In this document: positions 25,004-36,838 of the stretch, one piece after another
Numbering within the stretch: position 1 is the first letter of the stretch
Layout: every line of letters starts with the position of its first letter
Assembly: GCF_048544455.1 (NCBI RefSeq)
Contig: NC_133528.1
Location: forward strand, 51,202,293 to 51,266,292
DNA length: 64,000 bases
Origin: Silene latifolia
Taxonomy: Eukaryota; Streptophyta; Magnoliopsida; Caryophyllales; Caryophyllaceae
Reading direction: 5' to 3'
Made by a program: the position numbers and the translations under genes
The notes under the pieces: model-generated
Seen by the model: the letters and a program-made list of their open reading frames with translations, nothing else
What the model was told of the DNA's origin: nothing
Database searches by the model: none

Positions 25004-25990
25004 TGAAAGGTAATATCCGTATAAAACCCTTTCTTTATAGGATTATAACGCAAAAATTATATGTAGTTTATAGTCATAAAACGAAAATAACAAGAAAACG
25101 ACAAAGATATAGAAATAACCTTCGGTCCTAGTGCAAAAGGCAATGAGAGATCAAGTTAGATCTCCTCCTAATCGTTGCACCCAAGATGTCCGAGTAATGC
25201 CCTAGTGCTAGAGAGAATCCCCTAATTGCCTTGCAATATCGAGGGGATTGTTTTGTGAGTTTGTGTTGGATGAGAGATCCGGGATTCAGGAGGCACAATT
25301 CCCAAAACCCTAATTATTTTAGCAAAATGAATTAGGTTAGACAAGAGGAGAAAACTCTCCTTTTGTCTATGCATGTCTCGGCCAAACCGAGTGAGAGGAG
25401 CCCTAATGGGCTTTTCATTTTCTCTTCACTTAAACTCGTGGTCCGGTCCATAGCTCGCTAAGTGTATACGACGCGGTTTCATTATAAACTGTTATCGGTT
25501 ATCGGAAATTAAGGCATCAACTAATAATACGGGTTAGTTGAATTATTAATACATGTCCGACAAAACAGTATTGTATAATTATATTCAATATACATTTAAT
25601 TAAATATAAAACGCTTATATTTAATTTTACGAATTAACTGGTTAGTTCGCCTTTAGCACATGATATTTAATCCGTATTAAATATAATATCTCAACATCCC
25701 ATATTAGACTAATTACTAGTCAAATAACTCGGACTAACTGGTTAGTCAAAATTGGCATCTATATGACTGTATTTTCATACCGTCACATTACTCAAAACGT
25801 ATCCTATAGGTGTGACTTTTAGGGACCAGTTGATCACCGCCATCTGTATGACAATAACGTCAAACTTATCTAGCAAGCCAACCGTTATTGATAAACGTGG
25901 ATCAACTGATTATGATACAAAGTATACCCTTTGATCCTTTTAGAGATTTATAAGTCCTTGCACTAACTGTTAAGGACACCAACCCCAACA
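25004..25990 (-). repeat. copia-2 5' LTR
   Basis: TGAAAGGTAA to ACCCCAACA, 987 bp. It is nearly identical to 17105-18094, and the CGGTC target duplication follows directly. Confidence 0.93.
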
Positions 25991-26116
25991 CGGTCCCCTT
26001 GTACTCTTTTGGGTTAAACCTCGCTATATAAAGGCTGATCTTAGAGTGATCAACCTCCTTATCCTTTCCCACTCTCTTTAGGGCCTCTGTAAGAGCATCT
26101 TGATGCTCCAACATCT
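25991..26116 (-). pseudogene. Gypsy B gag, 5' end after the copia-2 insertion
   Basis: It resumes gag with the CGGTC duplication and matches 6833-6944 of gypsy A. It ends at the same ACATCT junction to a copia LTR remnant. Gypsy B gag is therefore split across 8.9 kb. Confidence 0.88.
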
Positions 26117-26317
26117 CTCAAACATATCCTTTAGGTGTGACTTTTAGGGACCAGTTGATCACCGCCATCAGTATGATAATAACGTCAAACTTTCCAGCAA
26201 GCCAACCGTTATTAGGTAATCGTTAATCATCTGATAAAATACAAAGTATACCCTTGTGAACCGATAAGAGATTTATAAATGTTATCACACTAATTGTGGA
26301 GGACACAAGCTCCAACA
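26111..26317 (-). repeat. copia-1b 3' LTR remnant fused to gypsy gag
   Basis: A 207-bp LTR end, with the same start point and the same 6-bp ACATCT microhomology as at 6939-7145. Two independent events landing on the same base pair are very unlikely, so the junction was duplicated. Confidence 0.87.
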
Positions 26318-27097
26318 ATCTCCCACTTGTCCTCACAAGTGTATGTGCGATAACCGATTCTCATATCCTAAAATTTCTCCCACTCAATGTAAAACAATTT
26401 GCAAAATCCGTATTCACAAAGGTCGTATTTTACAAGTGATCAATATCAAGAGTGGTTTTCCCGACTAGAGAGTAACTTCACTGATAAACGAATCATCATT
26501 CAAGCATGGCCATGCATTTCAGTAACAACTCCTCGAGTGGCCCTGAGAAATAACTAAACCTGATAAAGGCTGGATATTTTCTTCAACTCGAATCCTGCAG
26601 ATATAAGCACAGTATGAAATGACCCAGAAAAAATCTGCTTAGCCTCCTGTTACGGCAGACCATGAGAAAGAAACCAAAGTCACCCAAAAACTGCCTTAAT
26701 CTCAAGAGACAGTTGATATTCAAAAGAATCGACTCTAGGAACACAATGGACGTCCAATCCACGACCTGGCACCGAATGTTTTTAAACATTTAGGACTCCA
26801 TTATGTTGTCACAATTTATCCTACGAGGTATCGTTATAACTCGCATCTGTGATCGATTAGCCAACTATTTGACTTATGGCTCGTTGAACCCACCATCAAT
26901 CGACTACACAATATAATAGCCAGAGTTATCAGCTCATGTAGGCGATTACGGACCAAAACAAGTATAATGTAACTCAGTTCACTTTGTGGTGTTCAATGTT
27001 GTCAGTACAATCCACATGAAAAAGAAAATATGAAATAAAACGATGAAGTTATAAATAGCATACGAAAAAGATAATGTATCGAATTCATAATCAACTA
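26318..27097 (-). other. copia-1b polypurine tract and 3' untranslated region
   Basis: Non-coding and near-identical to 7146-7926, with scattered single-base differences (for example GTACCG against GCACCG). I see no gene. Confidence 0.7.
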
Positions 27098-29957
27098 CTA
27101 CAACTCAGGAACACGTTTAATTCCCATGGAAATAACGTGCCCTACATGCTTATCATAATTCAACGGTTTAGTGAGAGGGTCCGCGATGTTGTTATCCGAT
27201 GCTATCTTGTCAATCACTATCTCCTCTTGCTCCACGTAATCACGAATTAGGTGAGCCTTCCGATGTACATGTCTAGACTTGTTGCTAGACTTAGGCTCCT
27301 TGACCTGGAAGATGGCACCTCTATTGTCACAATAGATGGTGATCGGGTCATTCTAACTAGGAACTATCGTAAGTCCTTGTAAGAATTGACGCATCCATAT
27401 AGCTTCCTTTGCTGCTTCCGAAGCGGCATAGTACTCGGATTCAGTAGTAGAATCTGCTACAACATCCTCATTGGAACTCTTCCAGCTGACCGCAGCAACA
27501 TTAAGAGTAAAGACGAACCCGGATTGAGATTTCGAATCATCTCGATCCGTTTGGAAGCTAGCATCTGCGTAACCGATTGCGCATAGCTTAGTATCTCCTC
27601 CATAAGTCAATACCCAATCCTTAGTCCTCCGTAGGTACTTAAGGATGTTTTTAACAGCTATCCAGTGTCTTTCACCTGGATTCTTTTCGTACCGACTCAT
27701 CATACTCAATGCATATGCCACGTCTAGACGTGTGCATATCATGGCATACATGATTGATCCTATTGCTGATGCATAAGAAACACGACTCATGCGCTCAATC
27801 CCTTCAGGCGTCGTGGGTGACTGAGACTTGCTCAACTGCATCCCAGACGTCATTGGAAGGTTCCCCTTCTTGGAGTTGGTCATGCTGAACCTTTCAAGAA
27901 TCTTATTCAAATAAGACTCCTGACTCAGTGATAACGTCTGTCGTGATCTATCTCGATAGGTACGGATTCCCAATATGCGTTGTGCCTCACCCAGATCTTT
28001 CATCTGGAAATGGTTCTTCAACCATCCTTTAACCGAAGATAAGAGAGGAATGTCATTCCCAATCAAGAGTATGTCATCAACATACAATATCAAGAAAACA
28101 ATCTTGCTCCCACTCGACTTGATATATAAGCATGGTTCCTCGACCGATCGAGTGAAACCATACTCTTTTATCACCTGGTCGAAACGATGATTCCAACTCC
28201 GAGAAGCTTGCTTAAGTCCATAAATGGAATGCTTAAGCTTGCACACTTTCTTAGGATTTTCAGGATCTATGAAACCTTCGGGTTGCACCATGTACAACTC
28301 CTCCTCCAAATAACCGTTTAAGAAGGCGGTTTTCACATCCATTTGCCAAATTTCATAGTCATGAAAAGTGGCAATTGCTAAGATAATCCGAATGGAACGC
28401 AGCATAACTACGGGTGCAAAAATTTCATCATAATGCAATCCGTGCACTTGAGTGAAACCTTTTGCCACTAGTCGTGCCTTATAGGTATCTGGTTGCGCGT
28501 CTACAGAATGTTTTATTTTGTAAAGCCATTTGCACTATAGAGGTTTTAACTTATTAGGTAAATCAACAAGATCCCATATGTCATTCTCATACATGGAGTC
28601 CATCTCGGATTGCATGGCTTCAAGCCATAGCTTTGAGTCGGAACAGGTCATGGCACCTTTATAGGTAGCGGGTTCATTACTCTCTAGGAGCAAAACGTCA
28701 TTCTCCTCGACCATACCAATGTATCTGTCTGGAGGATTAGAGACTCTACCCGACCTCCTAGGTTCCTGAGGAATATTAACCGTATCATCAGTTGAAGGAA
28801 CAACTTCCTCCATCTGTTCCTCGGTTGTTGGTTCTTGAATCTCCGACAGCTCGAAGGTTCTATTACTTGTCTTGTTCTCGAGAAATTCTTTCTCTAAGAA
28901 CTTTGCACTAGCCGCAACAGAAACTCGATGTTCGGTAGGCGAATAGAAGTAATGACCAAACATTCCTTTTGGATAACCAATAAAGTATGTCTTGACCGAT
29001 CGCGGGCTGAGCTTATCCTCGTGTCTCCACTTGACATAAGCCTCGTAGCCCCTAACCCGAATAAAGGGCAAGTTAGGGACCGTTCCCTTCCACATTTCAT
29101 ATGAAGAAAAATCAAAAGTGGGGATAGTCCCATTCTCGACGAGTTTCTTTACACGTTTTTCATTTATGTGTCCCATTCGACAATGCCATAGATAAGTTTG
29201 ATCTTTGTAACCAACCTTTAATTTCTTATTGTTCACAAATAAAACATATGTGGTTTGATCTAAGATATAAATTCCATTCATGGAAACTGCTTTGCCATAA
29301 ACCATTTCATTGAAAGAGAAAATACAGCTATTATCCTTTATTGAAAATGAAAAACCGTCTTTATCAAGTACGGAAACAGAAATAATGTTCTTAGACAAAC
29401 TGGGTACATAGTAACAGTTATATAAATATAACTCAAAACCACTCGGGAGTTGGATTACGTATGTTCCCTTCGAGACTGCAGCAACTCTAGCTCCATTCCC
29501 GACTCGCAGGTCCACATCACCCTTTCCGAGAGGTGTGATATTTTTTAGGCCCTGCAAATGATTACACAGATGAGAACCACAACCAATATCAAGTACCCAA
29601 GTTCCGAAACTTGCATGGTTAATTTCAATCATATGAATATAAGATGACATACCAACAGGAGTGACGCGGCCTGCTTTTATGTCCTCACGGTACACGGGAC
29701 AGTTCCTCCTCCAATGTCCAGTCTTGTGAGAATGGTGGCACTCAATGTCACCGCCCTTGCTCTTTGCCTTGCCTTGTGAGACACTAGTCTCACCGGGCCC
29801 ACTCTTACCGTTTCCTGGCTTCTTAAACTTTGGCTTACCTACAGTTAGGTCGCCATGAGCCTTGCCCTTATCCTTATTCTTGTTGGAAATCATGAGAACA
29901 TCTTGCTTCATGCTCCCACTCAATTTCATATCCTTCTCGGTCTGTACGAGAAGTGAG

Positions 29958-29962
29958 TGTAG
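29958..29962. repeat. Target-site duplication TGTAG, left
   Basis: TGTAG occurs at 29958-29962, again at 35480-35484 and again at 36839-36843. It flanks each inverted LTR of the Athila-like insertion. Confidence 0.85.
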
Positions 29963-30572
29963 TGATACTGTCGTTTCGTACCAAAAATAAAATACCTAAG
30001 TTACTGCTAACAGAAGTCAGCGGCAAGTAGGGTCGATCTCCACAGGGAGGCGGTGTACTATCTATTTGTCTATTTATCTGTCTAATGTCACTAATGGGGG
30101 TTTGAAAGTGATATTCTAAACTAAAAGCTAAAGCGAGGGAAATAAATAAGAGAAATTAACAGCAAGAGAGAAGGGAGTATGCTAGGAGTCGGTCCACCGT
30201 GGCAGCTATCAGATCTTACACTATCAGGAATATTAAGGCGATTAGACTATTAATAAGAAGAGCTATGGTCGTCACCTTTCGGTCCTTAAACCGCCCTAGA
30301 GCGTAAACAGCTTAACTTTCGTCCTCACTGCAATACCCTATTGTAATTAAGCAAGCCTTCCCTTCTCTCTTGCTGTTAATTTCTCTTATTTATTTCCCTC
30401 GCTTTAGCTTTTAGTTTAGAATATCACTTTCAAACCCCCATTAGTGACATTAGACAGATAAATAGACAAATAGATAGTACACCGCCTCCCTGTGGAGATC
30501 GACCCTACTTGCCGACTTTGTTAGCAAGAACGAACTTAGGTATTTTATTTTTGGTACGAAACGACAGTATCA
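29963..30572. repeat. Inverted repeat (two 213-bp arms) made of LTR ends
   Basis: Arm 29963-30175 is the reverse complement of arm 30360-30572, apart from a short divergent stretch near the TAAGTTACTGC segment. The 184-bp spacer is simply more of the minus-oriented LTR. The switch of orientation falls in a shared CCCTTC. Transcripts through here could fold into a long hairpin. Confidence 0.85.
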
Positions 30573-30577
30573 AATTT

Positions 30578-30595
30578 TGGCGCCGTTACCGGGGA
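30578..30595 (+). other. Primer binding site, tRNA-Asp type
   Basis: TGGCGCCGTTACCGGGGA sits five bases after the LTR end GTATCA. Sites of this type are characteristic of Athila-group gypsy elements. One base differs from the usual form (TTACC in place of TTGCC). Confidence 0.8.
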
Positions 30596-30847
30596 GGCAA
30601 TCTATTTATTTATTTGTTTAATCTTATCTGTTTTTAGCCTCAGGGGATTTTTCCCTTGAGGCCGTTTTAATCTTTTGTTTAGTGCTGTTTTGATAGGCCT
30701 TACAGGTACTACCTAGACAGTTCTAGGTGAAAGACAGTCAAGGGGAAGGCTTGAGTACCTTTGACCCATCACCGATGTCCCATTATATGGAACAGTAGGT
30801 GATCGCTACGGAGATGTGGTTCTGCTGAGCACAATGCAGCTGTAGTT

Positions 30848-31807
30848 GTGCCGCCACATCCGCCCTATCAATGGCCACCGCAACAAGATCCTCCTGATAT
30901 ACAAGAAGAAGAGGTTGCAGAACTGAGGTCTTTAATGGAGATACTTGCATCTCAAGTGCAGAATTATGATCGAGTGAGGCAAGAGAGTGATAGACGTGCG
31001 GATGCTCAAATCCTTGAGCTCGAGTCTGTAGTTGCTCAGTTAGCAGCTGAGATGCAAGAAGAAGAGGTATACCTTGTTGAGAGCGGTTTCTCCCTTGAGA
31101 AAACCGTGTTGCCCAATGATGAGGATGACTTCTATGACTCAGACGACGAGTTCCTATCATATTTCACTACCCCACGCGAAGATTTCAGCTCTATGCAGGA
31201 AGAATCACTCGATCGAGTGACTTATAATGGTCGATCGAGTGAATTTCCAGAAGACAGTCCTCGATCGAGTAATATCCCTTCTCGATCGAGTGACATGCAG
31301 GAGGATAGTTCTCGATCGAGTGATGTTGTTACTCGATCGAGTGAGATGCGGGAGGAAGTTGGTCGATCGAGTGATTATTCGCTCGATCGATCGAAATGGC
31401 CATTGGGAGCTTTGGTTCGTCATTTTGGTTTGATTTGGATGACGAGTCCGACGATGATGAAGGTTACGGTAAACCTCCCTATTCACACCGAGTCGGATAC
31501 ACTTGAAGCTGCGATTTACGGGATGGATTCCACTGAGGAGGTTGATGAAGAAGCAGTTGAGACGGTAATTGCTCCTAGCACGGAAGAGGTAATAAGCTCT
31601 TTTACCTATGATTCCGTCATTGAGAGCGACCGATCTGAGGTAGTAAACGATAACTTTATTATTGTTTGTTCTAATAGTAATTTGCCTCGTTTGACTCGCG
31701 CTGTTTCTTTTAAAGTTATACCTCCTCTCATATGGTCGATTAATTTAAAGAATTTTCACCGTCCTTATCATCTCAAAACTGTTAATCAATCGAACCCCAT
31801 ATATTGA
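30848..31807 (+). pseudogene. Athila-like internal reading frame, gag C-terminal-like with repeat-encoded insert
   Basis: An open frame of about 319 codons whose listed start is GTG; the first in-frame ATG is about 28 codons in (near 30932). The N-terminal part is Pro/Gln-rich, followed by a predicted coiled coil around SQVQNYDR to QLAAEMQEEE, reminiscent of the tail of Athila gag. An acidic stretch (DEDDFYDSDDEF) follows. Codons at about 31205-31395 are built from the ACTCGATCGAGT motif and read as repeated LDR(V/S) or RSS units. The rest is unrecognised. No gag core or zinc knuckle precedes it. I think it is a residual open frame in a non-autonomous element, not a functional protein. Confidence 0.45.
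31205..31395. repeat. CTCGATCGAG cluster inside the Athila-like reading frame
   Basis: Eight copies of TCGATCGA-centred motifs occur in about 190 bp, mostly (C/G)TCGATCGAGTG. Spacings are close to multiples of three, so the frame stays open. Confidence 0.85.
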
Positions 31808-32204
31808 CAATTGCTCCCGCGCTCCTTTATTTTGTGGATAAATTTAGGAGCTCACATAGGAAATTTGTTAGACTTAAATGCTTACATAATTTCATTTCCT
31901 ATTTCTGTATTCCACTTTGGTGCTACTGCTGTTGTGTAGCACATGCGCAGCTATTTGACAGGTTGCTGCGCGCTTTGAGCTGTTTTGATTGTATTTAATT
32001 AGAGAGGCTCGAAGAAAAAGGAGGTCGAGCTGGGACCTGACTGAAGCTAGCGCTACCCGGGAGGCAACCCGGCGATTTTTATTTTGCTTTTTATTTACTT
32101 TTAGTTGTAATAAATGGTTTTATACCATAGACGGTCTCAGTTAAGCTTGTCTTTGTTAGTTGCGGGCTGTTTACATTGCGTTTTTGCAGGAAATACATTG
32201 AGGA

Positions 32205-32375
32205 GCCCTCGATCGAGTAGTTTTTCTACTCGATCGAGCATTTTGCTGCTATATTCACTCGATCGAGTGAAATTGTACTCGATCGACCACCTGCAGATTA
32301 GAGAACCACTCGATCGACCACTATTCCAGTCGATCGAGCAGTTTTGAATGCCCATTTCACTCGATCGACTGATTT
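32205..32375. repeat. CTCGATCGAG cluster in the Athila-like internal region
   Basis: About seven copies, several with the half-changed form TCGATCGACC. It is the same motif as in the LTR and in the gypsy leader. Confidence 0.85.
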
Positions 32376-33303
32376 TCTTCTGCCATCGAGTGTTTTTGAC
32401 TTGGATTAGCTTCCTGAGACGGTTTTCCGGGCCTTAGCAACCTCCCATTTCATGGTCGGTTTGGGGAGGTCCCCTTATTCGCGCATTTTGTGAGTTTTCC
32501 CGCTTTTACTCTCTTTCTCCTTTAGTTTGCATTTCCTTTCCATGTTTTGGTACAATGGGGGCATTGTACGGTTTGGTTTGGGGAGGTTATGGATCCATAT
32601 CTGTGTCTGCATTTTGTTTTCATTGCATTTCAGTTATCACGTTTAATTTTCTAGTTTGCATTGTTATTTATTTCATAAAAAATCAAAAATTCCATAAAAA
32701 TTGAAAAATAGAAAAAATTCAAAAATATTCATGTTTATTTTAGTCTATAGGTTTAGTCGGAACGGTAGATTTCAATGATGAAATTGCACTGCAACTGTCC
32801 TTTTGCTTAAGCCTTGCATTAAACTGTTATCTTTTAGTTTTGTCTTATTGCATATCTACGAGTTAATGTTTAATTCAGCTGAACATATAGACTTGACCTG
32901 AAATTTTGGCAACCTACTTATAATTTCTAAGGAATTAGAGCCTTATAAACTGGTGTCATTTATGACCAGTTTCATGTAGGATTGTGAGTAGTTACTCCTT
33001 GCATAACATGTATCATCAATTTGCACGTATATGAAATTCAATTGCTTTTTGCCTGCATACATTCGGGTTAGTGGTTGGTGTCACATGCAGGGAGGTGCTT
33101 ACAATTTTTCCCTTTCTTTCATTTTTACCCATTTAACTCCACATTAGCCAAATTTGCCAGTTGACCCTTTAGCTACATCCAAATTTAGCCTGCCTTGTCA
33201 AGCTAGTTTAGATTGTTGTTTTGCGGTATATATTTCATTGTATCAAATATTGGCGCATATTCTATTGAATCGGAGTTGGTAATTTATGAAGAAAAGGAGG
33301 ATG

Positions 33304-33361
<58 letters not shown>
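33304..33361. repeat. Poly(A) run of 58 bases
   Basis: A pure A tract inside a purine-rich stretch (about 33280-33470). Its length in the assembly may be unreliable. Confidence 0.95.
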
Positions 33362-33363
<2 letters not shown>

Positions 33364-34109
33364 AGTTGAATGAAAAAAAAAATAGAAAGAATTGAAAAAA
33401 GAAAAAAAAAAATCAGAAGAAGAAGAAACCGAAAGAAATAGAAAGAAAAGAAAAAGAAAAAAAAGATGTTGTTTGGTTGACGGTTTCTACTCCTATGTTC
33501 TATCTTATTTCATATGAGGAGTATGTTTGGTTCGGTTTGGTGAGTTTTATGCCAAGTGAAGGGCATGTGCTTATTCCATAATTGAGTTGAGAATTGGATG
33601 TTGTCATATGGTTCTGTTTAGGTACTAGCTTGATCACCTATACCTCCACATTCCCATAAATATTTTGCCTTTTCTTACCCATTGCCTCACTTTACCATAT
33701 TTTTGTAAGCCCTCGGCTGTGACAGGACCTTGTTGGTTGGAATGTGTGTACGGTAGCTAGAATTGTCTATCATATTAGTTGCATGCATGTTTATGTGGGT
33801 CGTAGTCTAGGTGAGCGACTATTTTTCTTCTTCTCTCTCTTACATTCATATGCTTACCCTTTTGCTTCATGAGAGAAGAGTGACCCGTGAGAGTCCATTA
33901 TTAAAGGTCTTGCAAGGTCGACGGTTCAGCTTTATTTATAAACATCCTATAACTCGTTTGCATTTGACTGTCTTGCTATAAGTATTTAGTTAGCTTGCAT
34001 TAAATTGGCTTAAGTGGGCATTTGTAGCTAGCTCTGAGTTATCTTTTCAGTTCCTTTAGTTGCATTTTAGTTTACTCGGGGACGAGTAAAGGTTTGGTTT
34101 GGGGAGATT

Positions 34110-35430
34110 TGATACGTGCATTTTATATAGTCTTATTAGCCTACTTTATGCACGTATTTCTATGCTTTTATCGTGGTTTTATGCTACGAAATGCCCCGAA
34201 TTGCATACTTTGGAAGTTCTTGTCTTATTTGCAGGAATGAGCCATAAAGTAGCGAAATCAAGCCTTTTACCGTCCGTTTAGCATGCATTTGGAGGAAGAG
34301 ATGATTTGGAGCGGGAAATATTGCTGTCTTGGGATGCGTGAAGGTGTTTCGGGAGCTAAAAGGACAAGTCAAAGTCAAATTGACAAGAATGATGATTTCT
34401 TGAAGTCAAGTTTCACTTGATCGAGTGATTTATTACTCGATCGAGTGGTTTAAGTCAATAATCGGTCGATCGAGCACTATTCTAAGTCGATCGACCAGTT
34501 CTTATATGCCCTTACTCGATCGAGCACTTTCCTTGGTCGATCGAGCTGTTTTTCTTTGAGTTTGCTCGATCGAGTGATTTCTTTACTCGATCGAGTGGCT
34601 CTTGACGGGTTGGGCTTTTAAGCTTTAATTCGTTAATTAGGTTTAATCCTACTCCTATTTTCTTATAAATAGGAGTTAGGGATGTCATTTGTAATCATCC
34701 AATAATCCAAGGATCATATACTCTCCCTTCCTCTCTGGTTCGAATACATTACTACTCTTTCTACTGTTACTTTTGTTCATTTTCCGGATCTCTTTAATTC
34801 AGTAATTCTTTCTTCCTTTCTCTCCTTTTAATGTTTATTATTCTTATTTCCTTTAAGTTTGTTTCCCTTATTTCCATGAGTAGCTAATTCCCCGTAGTAT
34901 GTTAGGATTAGGGAAGCCGTGGTAGCAATGCTTTAATTGTATTAAATAGATTAGTCTTGCGATAGAATTGTATTAGGCAATTTAATTGTTATCCGGTCGA
35001 ATGAATGCATGCAGGAGACCATAAATCTAGTTAACTTGACCTAGATCGAAAGATTGGAAGGGAAGGCTTGCTTAATTACAATAGGGTATTGCAGTGAGGA
35101 CGAAAGTTAAGCTGTTTACGCTCTAGGGCGGTTTAAGGACCGAAAGGTGACGACCATAGCTCTTCTTATTAATAGTCTAATCGCCTTAATATTGCTGATA
35201 GTGTAAGATCGATGGCTGCCACGGTGGGTGACTCTAGCATACTCCCTTCTCTCTTCTTTGTTAATTTCTCTTATTTATTTCCCTCGCTTTAGCTTTTAGT
35301 TTAGAATATCACTTTCAAACCCCCATTAGTGACATTAGACAGATAAATAGACAAATAGATAGTACACCACCTCCCTGTGGAGATCGACCCTACTTGCCGC
35401 TGACTTCTGTTAGCAGTAACTTAGGTATTT
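34110..35430 (+). repeat. Athila-like LTR, plus orientation, 3' end missing
   Basis: It starts TGATACGTGC after the polypurine tract and matches the reverse complement of 35485-36838. It stops at CTTAGGTATTT, where 54 bp of copia sequence takes over. A TATA box candidate, TATAAATAG, lies at 34664-34672. Eight TCGATCGA motifs lie at 34408-34610. The 60- to 64-codon frames at its edge recur in the inverted copy and are LTR sequence. Confidence 0.82.
34664..34672 (+). promoter_or_regulatory. Candidate TATA box of the Athila-like LTR
   Basis: TATAAATAG follows the CTCGATCGAG cluster by about 60 bp and precedes the CT-rich R/U5-like part. Its position fits an LTR promoter. No expression evidence is available. 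Confidence 0.4.
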
Positions 35431-35484
35431 CATGCTCCCACTCAATTTCATATCCTTCTCGGTCTGTACGAGAAGTGAGTGTAG
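35431..35484 (-). repeat. 54-bp duplicate of copia-1b gag flank
   Basis: It is identical to 29909-29962, including the TGTAG that abuts the inserted LTR. This shows that a piece of target DNA wider than a normal 5-bp duplication was copied together with the inserted LTR. Confidence 0.88.
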
Positions 35485-36838
35485 TGATACTGTCGTTTCG
35501 TACCAAAAATAAAATACCTAAGTTACTGCTAACAGAAGTCAGCGGCAAGTAGGGTCGATCTCCACAGGGAGGTGGTGTACTATCTATTTGTCTATTTATC
35601 TGTCTAATGTCACTAATGGGGGTTTGAAAGTGATATTCTAAACTAAAAGCTAAAGCGAGGGAAATAAATAAGAGAAATTAACAGCAAGAGAGAAGGGAGT
35701 ATGCTAGGAGTCGGTCCACCGTGGCAGCCTATCGATCTTACACTATCAGAATATTAAGGCGATTAGACTATTAATAAGAAGAGCTATGGTCGTCACCTTT
35801 CGGTCCTTAAACCGCCCTAGAGCGTAAACAGCTTAACTTTCGTCCTCACTGCAATACCCTATTGTAATTAAGCAAGCCTTCCCTTCCAATCTTTCGATCT
35901 AGGTCGGGGTTAACTAGATTTATGGTCTCCTGCATGCATTCATTCGACCGGATAACAATTAAATTGCCTAGTACAATTCTATCGCAAGACTAATCTATTT
36001 AATACAATTAAAGCATTGCTACCACGGCTTCCCTAATCCTAACATACTACGGGGAATTAGCTACTCATGGAAATAAGGGAAACAAACTTAAAGGAAATAA
36101 GAATAATAAACATTAAAAGGAGAGAAAGGAAGAAAGAATTACTGAATTAAAGAGATCCGGAAAATGAACAAAAGTAACAGTAGAAAGAGTAGTAATGTAT
36201 TCGAACCAGAGAGGAAGGGAGAGTATATGATCCTTGGATTATTGGATGATTACAAATGACATCCCTAACTCCTATTTATAAGAAAATAGGAGTAGGATTA
36301 AACCTAATTAACGAATTAAAGCTTAAAAGCCCAACCCGTCAGTGAAGCCACTCGATCGAGTAAAGAAATCACTCGATCGAGCAAACTCACTAGAAAACAC
36401 TCGATCGACCAAGGAAAGTGCTCGATCGAGTAAGGGCATATAAGGAACTGGTCGATCGACTTAGAATAGTGCTCGATCGACTGATTATTGACTCCTAAAC
36501 CACTCGATCGAGTAATAAATCACTCGATCAAGTGAAACTTGACTTCAGCAGCTCATCATTCTTGTCAATTTGACTTTGACTTGTCCTTTTAGCTCCCGAA
36601 ACACCTTCACGCATCCCAAGACAGCAATATTTCCCGCTCCAAATCATCTCTTCCTCCAAATGCATGCTAAACGGACGGTAAAAGGCTTGATTTCGCTACT
36701 TTATGGCTCATTCCTGCAAATAAGACAAGAACTTCCAAAGTATGCAATTCGGGGCATTTCGTAGCATAAAACCACGATAAAAGCATAGAAATACGTGCAT
36801 AAAGTAGGCTAATAAGACTATATAAAATGCACGTATCA
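35485..36838 (-). repeat. Athila-like complete LTR in minus orientation, resembling a solo LTR
   Basis: A 1354-bp LTR with TG...CA ends, bracketed by TGTAG at 35480-35484 and 36839-36843, the form left by LTR-LTR recombination. It contains eight TCGATCGA-type motifs at 36348-36540. Confidence 0.85.

Larger units (their letters stand above)
17105..25990 (-). mobile_element. Young complete Ty1/copia element copia-2 (8.9 kb) inside gypsy B
   Basis: LTRs at 17105-18094 and 25004-25990 flank a gag-pol region on the minus strand. The element is bounded by a perfect CGGTC duplication (17100-17104 and 25991-25995). Removing the element and one CGGTC restores the gag text seen uninterrupted at about 42605-42620 of gypsy C. 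The first 730 bp or so of the two LTRs are identical, so the insertion is recent, yet the coding region is full of frameshifts. Confidence 0.93.
31808..34090 (+). other. Athila-like element, internal non-coding region
   Basis: No coding domain is visible. It contains a second CTCGATCGAG cluster (32205-32375, about seven copies), a 58-base pure A run (33304-33361) within a purine-rich tract up to about 33470, and a polypurine tract at about 34091-34109 (GGTTTGGGGAGATT) just before the LTR. GGTTTGGGGAGG also occurs at 32459 and 32575, resembling extra copies of the polypurine tract. Confidence 0.65.
29963..36838. mobile_element. Non-autonomous Athila-like retrotransposon complex with fold-back structure
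   Basis: Layout: minus-oriented partial LTR (29963 to about 30364), plus-oriented LTR end (about 30359-30572), tRNA-Asp-type primer binding site (30578-30595), internal region with one gag-tail-like frame, polypurine tract, plus-oriented LTR (34110-35430, missing its last 38 bp or so), 54 bp of duplicated copia flank (35431-35484), and a complete minus-oriented LTR (35485-36838). No protease, RT or integrase is visible. I assign the Athila group from the primer site and from LTR termini of the type TGATAC...GTATCA. No full Athila reading frame supports that. Confidence 0.8.

Noticed and set aside
34184..34378. 64-codon frame, identical at 36570-36764
   Set aside because: The two are the same LTR segment in opposite orientation, which explains the identity.
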